Source: JBFIHZ01 sp041601535
Lineage (GTDB): Bacteria > Pseudomonadota > Gammaproteobacteria > Xanthomonadales > SZUA-36
Assembly: GCA_041601535.1 (NCBI GenBank)
Contig: JBFIHZ010000260.1
Span: 1 to 6,262, forward strand
DNA: 6,262 nt
Reading direction: 5' to 3'
The position numbers were made by a program, and so were the translations under genes. Positions within the stretch are counted from its first letter, which is position 1. Each line of letters begins with the position of its first letter. Under the pieces are notes generated by a model. It searched no databases. It had not been told where the DNA came from and worked only from the letters and a program-made list of their open reading frames with translations. Of this stretch, positions 1 to 6,160 are shown piece by piece.

Positions 1-148
1 ACCGGAAGCGCGTGAAAAACTCACTTCGGGCATCCCCTTGCGGCGCATGGGTGAGCCGGAAGAAATTGCCGCCACGGTGCAGTTCATCCTGGAAAACGAT
101 TACATCAGTGGCCGTTGCTTCGACGTGGATGGCGGCCTGCGATTGTAA
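1..148 (+). CDS. Short-chain dehydrogenase/reductase, C-terminal fragment (5' end outside window)
   Basis: Only the last 48 codons are present (frame begins at base 2, stop TAA at 146-148). The peptide contains PLRRMGEPEEIA, then a helix, then YISGRCFDVDGGLRL. This is the standard C-terminus of a classical SDR: the segment after the substrate loop, the 'GEPEEIA' helix start, and the final beta strand ending in 'DVDGG'. Classical SDRs are NAD(P)(H)-dependent cytosolic enzymes that interconvert alcohols and ketones or reduce 3-oxoacyl thioesters. The catalytic Ser/Tyr/Lys and the cofactor-binding Gly motif lie upstream of the window, so substrate and cofactor cannot be judged. It runs in the same direction as the receptor-SDR unit but is separated from it by two oppositely oriented genes, and it converges with the flavin reductase gene across 86 bases. 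Confidence 0.9.
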   Translation, partial: PEAREKLTSGIPLRRMGEPEEIAATVQFILENDYISGRCFDVDGGLRL

Positions 149-234
149 ACCGGATTAAAGCCCTCGCGCGAACACCACCAGCCCGATCAACGCACACGCC
201 ACGGTGGCAGCGCCGCACGGCGCGCAACGGCCGG
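149..234. other. Convergent intergenic gap with two GC-rich palindromes
   Basis: These 86 bases separate the stop codons of two genes that read toward each other. They hold two adjacent perfect inverted repeats: GCCAC-G-GTGGC at 198-208 and GCGCCG-CA-CGGCGC at 210-223. Such repeats between convergent genes can fold in RNA from either strand and may end or protect the transcripts. Neither is followed by a run of T on either strand, so this is not a textbook intrinsic terminator. The terminator role is only a possibility. Confidence 0.35.
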
Positions 235-1164
235 CTACACCAGCCGTTTGAGCAGGGACTTCAGAACCATTGATTCCTCGGCGGTGTAACTGCCCATGGT
301 ATCCATTTCGTGAGCTTTTGCCGCCGCCAGCAGATGGGTAACCTCATCCTCCCCACGTCTGGCCAGCCTGTAACGATCAGCGTTTTCCGGCGGCCGCTCC
401 ACCAGCCCCCGCTCATGCATTTGCGCCAGCGTCTGCCTAAGCTGATCACCTTCGAGCAGAACAATTTCGGCTAACTGCTCACCGGTGATTTCCTGAAAGT
501 CATTGATCGTAACCAGGATTCGCCACTCGTACTTGGCCACACCGCGCTTGTCCAGGTGCTTCTGGAATCCGCGTTCGAAGTTATCCGCGGCTTTGGCCAG
601 CAGATAGTCCAGGTATTCCTCCACAAACCCGGTCGACTGTGGTGCAGATGGTTGGCCCGCAAGCGCATTCACCGGGTGCAGGTTGGATACCGCGTACTTG
701 CCGCCGTGATACAGCAATGCCTTGCGCTGGCTATCGGTAAATTTGTGTACGGTGCCAACAAAAATCATATGATCACCGCCTTCGTATTCGAACGCGGTTT
801 CACACTCAAACGTGGCCGCCGTCCCTTCCAGCACCGGAAGTCCAAGAGCGCCATTGCGCCACTTTACGTCGGCAAATTTATCAGTCTTTTTGCTGGCAAA
901 GTGATCGGACAGACTTACCTGGTCGGCGGCCAGCACGTTGACGCAGAACTTTCCTGCCGAGCGGAAAAATTCCAGAGCCTTCGAGTGCCTTGCCAGGCTC
1001 CACAGCACCATGGGAGGATTCAGTGAGACGGAGTTGAAGCTGTTGGCAGTCATACCCACCTTGCCTACCTTTTCGCAATGGGTGGTGATCACCGTCACTC
1101 CGGTTGCAAAGTTGCCGAGTGCGTCACGAAATGCACGGGGGTCAATGGTTTCAATGGCGTTCAT
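235..1164 (-). CDS. Flavin reductase (HpaC/RutF-like) fused to a C-terminal MarR-like domain; C1-type reductase of a two-component monooxygenase
   Basis: This 309-residue cytosolic enzyme is predicted to use NAD(P)H to reduce FMN or FAD, which diffuses to a separate flavin-dependent monooxygenase. Residues about 8-162 form the flavin-reductase (split-barrel) domain: FRDALGNFATGVTVIT near the start, MTANSFNSVSLNPP at 38-51, FCVNVLA at 73-79, and the family's G-D-H motif at 130-132 followed by IFVGTV. A Pro/Ala/Ser-rich linker (about 168-178) leads to a MarR-type winged-helix domain (about 180-309): YEWRIL at 212-217, a helix-turn-helix near 227-256 ending in ERGLVERP, then a wing (about 258-269) and dimerisation helices. 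Plain HpaC-type reductases are about 160-190 residues, so the second domain is a true addition. The same two-domain order is known from C1 of Acinetobacter baumannii p-hydroxyphenylacetate hydroxylase, where the MarR-like part binds the aromatic substrate and relieves inhibition. The start ATG has an AAGAGGA ribosome site 7 bases upstream. The gene follows the FAD oxidoreductase by 12 bases. The class is secure; the oxygenase partner and effector are unknown. Confidence 0.93.
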   Translation of the reverse strand: MNAIETIDPRAFRDALGNFATGVTVITTHCEKVGKVGMTANSFNSVSLNPPMVLWSLARHSKALEFFRSAGKFCVNVLAADQVSLSDHFASKKTDKFADVKWRNGALGLPVLEGTAATFECETAFEYEGGDHMIFVGTVHKFTDSQRKALLYHGGKYAVSNLHPVNALAGQPSAPQSTGFVEEYLDYLLAKAADNFERGFQKHLDKRGVAKYEWRILVTINDFQEITGEQLAEIVLLEGDQLRQTLAQMHERGLVERPPENADRYRLARRGEDEVTHLLAAAKAHEMDTMGSYTAEESMVLKSLLKRLV

Positions 1165-1171
1165 TTTTTGG

Positions 1172-1178
1172 TCCTCTT
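1172..1178 (-). promoter_or_regulatory. Ribosome binding site of the flavin reductase, overlapping the upstream stop codon
   Basis: On the - strand this reads AAGAGGA, a strong Shine-Dalgarno match 7 bases before the reductase ATG (1164-1162). Its first two bases are part of the TAA stop (1179-1177) of the FAD oxidoreductase. This supports the chosen start and suggests that translation of the two proteins is coupled on one transcript. Confidence 0.8.
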
Positions 1179-2742
1179 ACAGGTGATTCGCCACGAGGTA
1201 TCCGGAACCGCCCGCCAGTCCCGGCCCGGGATGGGTGGACGCACCAATATGAAAAACATTGTCGATACAGGTGCGGTGGTTTCTCATTGGGGTGCCAGAC
1301 CGGAACAACAGATTCTGGTCCAGCGCACAGTCCCCGCTGTAGGGGTCGCCGCCGACCAGGTTGGCGTTTCGCGCCTGCAGGTCCCGCGGTGACAGCACGG
1401 CCTTGCCGAGGGTTATTTCCACCAGGTTTGAAATATGCTGCCCGAGACAGTGAAGCACCCGCTCGGCATATTGCCCGGCCACCACATCGGTCCATTCACC
1501 ATTGTCGGGCACCTCGATCTCACCGGCCGCGTCGCCACGGATAACAGCAGGCAGTTCCTGCAGCTGTATCCAGAGTATCCATTTGCCCTCCGGCGCCCGG
1601 CTGGGATCAAGTGCGCAAGGCTGACCGACCACGATCGTGGGACAGGCTGGCAAAAGGCCGCGATCGGCCTCGTTCACGGCCTTTGACAACGCATCCAGGC
1701 CATCGGAAACATGAATCAGGGCCACATCATTCAGCTCTGGATCGGACCATTGCGGCCTGCTGTCAAGCGCCAGATGGATTTGCATATCAGCCCGGCCAAA
1801 ACGATAGTTTGCTGCCGCCTGGTGAAGCGCTGCAGGGACCGCGTCGCTCGGCAGCAGTGATTCGTAGAGCTGCCCCGGCGTGACGTTGCAGATGATGCTG
1901 TGCTTGCACTCAAAACGTTTACCCTGGCGGGTTGCGACGCCGGTGGCGCGGCCATCTTTTAACAGGATCTCACAGACGTCCTGGTCCGTGTAAATTTCAC
2001 CGCCATGCTGTTCGATCAGCTTTTGAAAAGCCGCTACCAGTTGATAACTGCCACCCCGGACCACCGGCATACCCGCCGCTTGCAGGGTGAACAAAACCAC
2101 TTTCGCCATCATCCCCGACGAGGCGCTTTCCGGCCCCAGGCCCACATGCAGCACCCAGGGTGCGATGCAGGCCTGCCAGGGCCGGTTGCGCTCCACCGGG
2201 CGCAGCCATGTCCGGGCACTGGCCAGACCGTCCCTGCACAGTTGCAGAAATTCATTGATCCCGGCTTTGCGGATACTTTTCACTACCAGGCGGAGAAATG
2301 AAAAGCGCCATAACTGGCGGGACAGCAGGCCAAAGATCAGTTCCGCGTGGCTCTCGATCTGCTGCATGGCGGCCTGCAGGATGGCTGCATCCTCCGCCGC
2401 CAGCGCTGCCAGGTTGGCATCACGGTCAGTGCGCAGGATAAAACTCCGCCCGTCGGAACATAGCCCGGCCGCCGGCTTGTCGGTGTTCCGGTACTGCAGC
2501 CCGAACGCCGCCAGCTCATTGCCGAGTTCCGCATAAGCCGGTGAAGTAACGAACAGGGGATGCCAGGCGGACAGCACATCGTGGTGGAAGCCTGGCAGGG
2601 TGATTTCCTCGGTACAGATGCAACCACCGGCAATCGGGTTACGCTCCAGGATGCAAACACGCTTGCCTTTGCGCGCCAGCAATGCGGCGCACACCAGCGA
2701 GTTAATGCCGCTGCCGATGATGATGTGATCGTAACTTTGCAT
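1177..2742 (-). CDS. FAD-dependent oxidoreductase, phytoene desaturase / PYROXD2-like family
   Basis: This 521-residue flavoprotein belongs to the large amine-oxidase/phytoene-desaturase-like group (COG1233 type). The N-terminus shows the FAD-binding Rossmann fold: IIIGSGINSLVCAALLA at 7-23, with the G-x-G-x-x-x pattern, then VCILERN (Glu33, expected to bind the ribose of FAD) and a Gly-Gly at 39-40. A family segment GFHHDVLSAWHPLF lies at 51-64. Near the C-terminus are GGDPYSGDCALDQ (464-476) and the second FAD-contact motif HIGASTHPGPGLAGGSGY (498-515). The length is normal for the group (roughly 500-580), with a very short tail after the last motif. Relatives desaturate or oxidise carotenoids, or have unknown substrates, as PYROXD2 does. 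No carotenoid genes are nearby, so a role in a catabolic oxidation is more likely than pigment synthesis. Only one sensible ATG exists; it lies four residues before the first beta strand, and the ribosome site (AGGA, 12 bases upstream) is weak. The gene is first in a two-gene unit with the flavin reductase and is divergent from the TonB receptor. The substrate is unknown. Confidence 0.92.
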   Translation of the reverse strand: MQSYDHIIIGSGINSLVCAALLARKGKRVCILERNPIAGGCICTEEITLPGFHHDVLSAWHPLFVTSPAYAELGNELAAFGLQYRNTDKPAAGLCSDGRSFILRTDRDANLAALAAEDAAILQAAMQQIESHAELIFGLLSRQLWRFSFLRLVVKSIRKAGINEFLQLCRDGLASARTWLRPVERNRPWQACIAPWVLHVGLGPESASSGMMAKVVLFTLQAAGMPVVRGGSYQLVAAFQKLIEQHGGEIYTDQDVCEILLKDGRATGVATRQGKRFECKHSIICNVTPGQLYESLLPSDAVPAALHQAAANYRFGRADMQIHLALDSRPQWSDPELNDVALIHVSDGLDALSKAVNEADRGLLPACPTIVVGQPCALDPSRAPEGKWILWIQLQELPAVIRGDAAGEIEVPDNGEWTDVVAGQYAERVLHCLGQHISNLVEITLGKAVLSPRDLQARNANLVGGDPYSGDCALDQNLLFRSGTPMRNHRTCIDNVFHIGASTHPGPGLAGGSGYLVANHL

Positions 2743-2958
2743 GTTCGATGCGTATCCTGCTGGCGCGCTTCGGGTTGTTCTTTCTAACCATTACTGGTCT
2801 GTGTTTTCAAGCCCCCAGGTCAAGTCTGGGGTGTATTTCCGCACGATCTGCACACTGGCCGCACTTATCGAATAGCAGCACGCAAGGTGCCTCCATAGAC
2901 TTTTTCATCATGAGCAATGCCGTTTTGATAACAACTACCAACCCAAGGTAAAAAGACC
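2743..2958. promoter_or_regulatory. Divergent intergenic control region between the FAD oxidoreductase and TonB receptor units
   Basis: These 216 bases lie between two start codons pointing apart, so both transcription units should be controlled from here. The main visible structure is the inverted repeat at 2813-2831. I found no convincing -35/-10 pair in either direction and no clear Fur box. The receptor's likely ribosome site is AAGG at 2945-2948, 10 bases before its ATG. The leftward gene has only AGGA at 2758-2755, 12 bases before its ATG. Weak or absent core promoter matches would fit activator-dependent expression, but this is inference. Confidence 0.6.
2813..2831. repeat. 19-base inverted repeat, candidate operator
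   Basis: The arms CCCCAG (2813-2818) and CTGGGG (2826-2831) are perfect reverse complements around a 7-base centre, GTCAAGT. The element lies 71 bases from the FAD oxidoreductase start and 127 bases from the receptor start, a plausible place for a dimeric regulator to control both units. It could also form a small RNA hairpin in a long leader. No regulator gene is in the window to pair it with, and I do not recognise the motif. Confidence 0.4.
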
Positions 2959-5343
2959 ATGAGAAGCCCAATACAAACGCAGTCATCCCGAACGGTTGTG
3001 CCATTGGCGGCGGCTTTCAGCGCCTTGCTGGCCACATCGGCTTTCGCCCAGGACAATCCCGAAGACGGGAATGCACGACAACTGGAAGAGGTTATGGTTA
3101 CAGCGCGAAAGCAGACGGAAAGCCTGCAGGACGCCCCTATCTCAATCAGTGCGTTTTCCGGCCAGGGCCTGGAGGACCGGGGGGCACTGAAGCTCATAGA
3201 AATCGAGAACTTCACCCCCAACCTGACCTTCCAGAACAATCCCAGCTTCGGTGGCGCCAGCTCAGCTGCGGCCATTTACATCCGTGGCATCGGGCAGAAG
3301 GAATTTCTGCCCACAGTGGACCCGGGTGTCGGCTTGTACGTGGACGGCATCTACATCGCGCGCTCGGTAGGGGCGATCCTGGACCTGGTCGAGATTGAGC
3401 AAGTGGAGGTGCTGCGCGGCCCCCAGGGCACGCTGTTTGGCCGTAACAGTATCGGTGGGGCCATCAATATCACCACCAAGAAGCCGGACGACCAGTTGTA
3501 TGGAAAGTTTGAAGGCACCCTGGGAACGGACCAGCTGCAAAATTTCAAGGCGGTAGCCAATGTGCCATTGGCAGATAATTTTTTCAGCCGATTTTCTATC
3601 GCCTCCATGCAGCAGGACGGCTACGTGGACCGGCCATACGATGGTAAGGACCTGGGCGATGACGATACCGTGTCGGCCCGTGCGGCCTTCCGCTGGGATG
3701 CCAGTGATGGCCTGGAAGTGAACCTGTCGCTGGATTATACGAAAGACCGGGAAAACGGCCCCGCCATCACACTGCTGGGCATCAACTATGGCGACCCGGT
3801 AGACCCGCAAACTCCACCCATGGCCACCATTCACAACGTGGGAGCCAATATCGCGGCAGGCGGCCCACCCATTCCCTGCATTATTCCCCCGCTGACCGGC
3901 ACCATCAATACCGCGGTACCGGGATGCTACGACAACCGTTATGTGGTCGGTGATCACCTGAATATGGGAACCGCGCCGTCGTTCTCGGAAACCGACTTGT
4001 TCGCAACCGCGCTGACGCTGAACTGGATGCTGTCAGATGAGCTGGAATTCCGTTCACTGACCGGCTACCGGGACCTTGAAAGCGATTTTGGCCGGGACGG
4101 TGATGGTTCACCGTTCCGGGTAAGCCAGTTCCTCGACGCCCTGCAGCAAACCCAGTTCACCCAGGAATTCCAGCTACTTGGAAATTCCATGGATCACCGC
4201 CTGAACTGGATCCTGGGTGCGTACTATTTCAAGGAAGACGGTGATAACAAGAATACGCTGGATTTCACGGTATCCAATTTTGTCAGCGGCGGCGCATTCG
4301 ACAACAAGAGCCTTGCTCTGTTCGCCCAGGCAGGATTTGACCTGACGGACAGGCTTACCTTCACCGCAGGACTGCGCTACACCGATGAAACCAAGAAATT
4401 CCTGCCTGACCAGTACATCATTCAGAACTATTTCGCCGGCTCCGGGCACCCGCAACTTGATGCCCCGTTTATGCAGGCGGGCAGCCGTGTGCTTCCGTTG
4501 GTGGAGAAAACCGAGTCCTACACGGAAACAACACCCATGCTGAATCTGCGCTGGCAGACATCAGATGATCTGATGCTGTATGCCACCTATGCGGAAGGAT
4601 TCAAGAGCGGCGGATTCAGCCAGCGGGTATTTCCGCCCCAGGTTGCGGGCTTCACCGCACCCGCTGGAACGCCTGATGTGGACCTGATCCCCTCGTTCAA
4701 GCCCGAGTTCGTGGACTCTTACGAAGCCGGCTTCAAGTTCTCCAATGCGGACAACACTCTGCGACTGAATGGTGCGGCCTTCTTCACCAATTACGATGAC
4801 TTCCAGATACAGGTATTCACCAGTGTCGCACCGGTAACCAAGAACGCGGCAGAGGTTGAAATCAAGGGAGGAGAGCTGGAACTACTGTGGCTCCCGGCCG
4901 ACAACTGGCAACTGGAAGCGGGTGTCGGCGTGGTTGACGCAAAGTACAGCAAAATTGATTCCAGCCAGACCCTGGTCGACAAAAGCAATGAGCTCGAGCG
5001 TGTGCCCGATCTGACCGTCAATGCGGCCATTTCCCGGGACCTGAATTTTGCTGACAAAGGCACCGGCATGGTCCGGCTGGACTGGTCCTACCGGTCAGAT
5101 TTCTACATGGACACTTTCAATACCGAGCTGATCCACCAGGAGGCCTATGGCCTGCTGAATGCCAGCGTTTCCTGGCGGTCACCGTCCGAACGGTATCAAC
5201 TCATACTGGGCGGCAAGAACCTGACCGACGAGCGGTACATGATCAGCGGCATCATTGGTGATGCCTTTCAATCCTATGAAGCGGTGTATTCCAGAGGTCG
5301 TGAATACTACCTCACCTTCCGCTGCCACTTCGGCACCATCTGA
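2959..5343 (+). CDS. TonB-dependent outer-membrane receptor
   Basis: This 794-residue protein is a complete outer-membrane active transporter driven by TonB-ExbB-ExbD. A Sec signal peptide covers about residues 1-30 (basic start, hydrophobic core, AFA|Q cleavage site). A TonB-box-like segment EEVMVTARK follows at 43-51. The plug domain spans about 55-175, with IYIRGIG at 106-112, GLYVDGIYIAR at 125-135 and LRGPQGTLFGRNSIGGAINI at 152-171. The rest is a 22-strand-type beta barrel, including YATYAEGFKSGGF in the late barrel and a terminal strand REYYLTFRCHF. The last three residues (GTI) run past the usual terminal aromatic residue. Cys307 and Cys323 sit in what looks like an external loop and may form a disulfide. 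Relatives were first named siderophore receptors, but many in catabolic clusters import bulky nutrients such as aromatic or polycyclic compounds. The lack of a visible Fur box, the absence of siderophore genes and the adjoining dehydrogenases favour the nutrient role here (inference). The ATG is supported by the signal peptide and by AAGG 10 bases upstream. An SDR gene follows 19 bases after the stop. Confidence 0.96.
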   Translation: MRSPIQTQSSRTVVPLAAAFSALLATSAFAQDNPEDGNARQLEEVMVTARKQTESLQDAPISISAFSGQGLEDRGALKLIEIENFTPNLTFQNNPSFGGASSAAAIYIRGIGQKEFLPTVDPGVGLYVDGIYIARSVGAILDLVEIEQVEVLRGPQGTLFGRNSIGGAINITTKKPDDQLYGKFEGTLGTDQLQNFKAVANVPLADNFFSRFSIASMQQDGYVDRPYDGKDLGDDDTVSARAAFRWDASDGLEVNLSLDYTKDRENGPAITLLGINYGDPVDPQTPPMATIHNVGANIAAGGPPIPCIIPPLTGTINTAVPGCYDNRYVVGDHLNMGTAPSFSETDLFATALTLNWMLSDELEFRSLTGYRDLESDFGRDGDGSPFRVSQFLDALQQTQFTQEFQLLGNSMDHRLNWILGAYYFKEDGDNKNTLDFTVSNFVSGGAFDNKSLALFAQAGFDLTDRLTFTAGLRYTDETKKFLPDQYIIQNYFAGSGHPQLDAPFMQAGSRVLPLVEKTESYTETTPMLNLRWQTSDDLMLYATYAEGFKSGGFSQRVFPPQVAGFTAPAGTPDVDLIPSFKPEFVDSYEAGFKFSNADNTLRLNGAAFFTNYDDFQIQVFTSVAPVTKNAAEVEIKGGELELLWLPADNWQLEAGVGVVDAKYSKIDSSQTLVDKSNELERVPDLTVNAAISRDLNFADKGTGMVRLDWSYRSDFYMDTFNTELIHQEAYGLLNASVSWRSPSERYQLILGGKNLTDERYMISGIIGDAFQSYEAVYSRGREYYLTFRCHFGTI

Positions 5344-5347
5344 TTCT

Positions 5348-5354
5348 GGGGGGA
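5348..5354 (+). promoter_or_regulatory. Ribosome binding site that sets the GTG start of the SDR
   Basis: GGGGGGA lies 8 bases before GTG at 5363-5365, inside the 19-base gap after the receptor's stop. It argues for the GTG start over the in-frame ATG at 5255, which lies within the receptor gene and would add 36 residues with no SDR character. Confidence 0.75.
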
Positions 5355-5362
5355 CTACTGAC

Positions 5363-6160
5363 GTGATTGATCTGAACGATAAAGTGGTAATCATCACTGG
5401 CGGGGCTGCCTCAATAGGGGCAGCCATCTCCAGTAAGCTTCACTCCCTGGGCGCTATTGTGGTGATCGCAGCGCGCAGCGCCGGCGCGGGTCAGGCGATA
5501 GAAGAAAAGCTGGGTGATCGCTGCCTGTATGTGCAAACGGACATCACCCGGGACGAGCAGTTGCAGGCACTGGTCAGCACCACGGTGGAACGCTTTTCCG
5601 CCATCGATGTGCTGGTAAACAACGCCTGCATTTACGCTGACGACGGAGCTGCCTCCAGCCGTCAGACCTGGCTGAACACGCTGAACACGAACGCGGTGTC
5701 CGCTGCCATCCTGGGTGAGATGGTCCGCCCATACCTGAAATCCAGCGGCGGCAACATCGTGAATGTCGGCTCGGTTTCCGGTGTGGTGCCACATATTGGC
5801 CGCTGGACCTATCCTGTCTCCAAGGCCGCAATGCTGCACATCAGTAAAACCCAGGCAGTGGAATTCGCGCCGGACGGTATTCGGGTAAATTTGGTTCGCC
5901 TCGGTCACATCTGGTCCGATCCATTTGAAGGTCTCACCGGCAATAACCGATCTCATGCGAACAAGGTCTCCGAGCCCTATAACCTGATGGGCCGTGTGGC
6001 CGACGCAGAAGAAGTAGCCAATGTGGTGGCCTTTCTGGCATCTTCAGCTGCCTCCTACGTAACCGGCGCCGAGTTCCCGGTGGACGGGGGTTACAGCACC
6101 ATGGGGCCGGAACAGCATTACCCGCTGATGCCCTTGCTGATGGAAGGGCAGAGTGCCTAG
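5363..6160 (+). CDS. Classical short-chain dehydrogenase/reductase (SDR)
   Basis: From the GTG at 5363 this gives 265 residues, the usual classical SDR length of about 250 plus a tail. It begins MIDLNDKVVIITGG, the normal position for the first beta strand. The cofactor motif TGGAASIG is at 12-19. Arg38 after the second strand (VVIAARSA) hints at NADP(H) preference. NNAC at 86-89 replaces the common NNAG. Catalytic residues are Asn110, Ser137, Tyr150 and Lys154 (YPVSK), with the normal Ser-Tyr spacing of 13. The usual Pro-Gly after the sixth strand is Leu-Gly (VRLGHIW). The fold ends in FPVDGGY (238-244), followed by a tail of about 20 residues containing MGPEQ. It should oxidise an alcohol or reduce a ketone in the cytosol. 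It sits 19 bases after the TonB receptor gene and is very likely co-transcribed with it, suggesting that it acts on the imported compound. The exact substrate is unknown. Confidence 0.94.
   Translation: MIDLNDKVVIITGGAASIGAAISSKLHSLGAIVVIAARSAGAGQAIEEKLGDRCLYVQTDITRDEQLQALVSTTVERFSAIDVLVNNACIYADDGAASSRQTWLNTLNTNAVSAAILGEMVRPYLKSSGGNIVNVGSVSGVVPHIGRWTYPVSKAAMLHISKTQAVEFAPDGIRVNLVRLGHIWSDPFEGLTGNNRSHANKVSEPYNLMGRVADAEEVANVVAFLASSAASYVTGAEFPVDGGYSTMGPEQHYPLMPLLMEGQSA

Noticed and set aside
155..234. Possible 3' remnant of a membrane protein on the - strand, with a hydrophobic stretch ACALIGLVVFARGL before a TAA at 157-155
   Set aside because: It is fewer than 30 codons in the gap with no supported start or homologous body, and the hydrophobic run can arise by chance in GC-rich sequence.
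556..1026. 156-residue open frame on the + strand opposite the flavin reductase
   Set aside because: It is fully opposite a well-supported two-domain protein, with no motif of its own.
1177..2742. Naming the FAD oxidoreductase as phytoene desaturase (CrtI) or carotenoid ketolase (CrtO)
   Set aside because: The shared motifs are those of the broad FAD superfamily, and no carotenoid genes are nearby, so the specific name is not supported.
2901..2945. Fur box for iron control upstream of the receptor
   Set aside because: The AT-rich stretch around TTTTGATAAC does not match the repeated GATAAT-type hexamers well enough to call.
2910..2951. 13-codon leader peptide frame just before the TonB receptor, whose stop abuts the AAGG ribosome site
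   Set aside because: It has no ribosome site of its own and no repeated regulatory codons or attenuator hairpins, so it is probably chance.
3262..3957. 231-residue open frame on the - strand inside the TonB receptor gene
   Set aside because: It lies entirely antisense to a gene with clear plug and barrel motifs. Its translation shows no recognisable domain, and GC-rich coding DNA often leaves such frames open.
5411..5956. 181-residue open frame on the - strand inside the SDR gene
   Set aside because: It is antisense to an intact SDR with all catalytic motifs, and its composition looks like a shadow translation.
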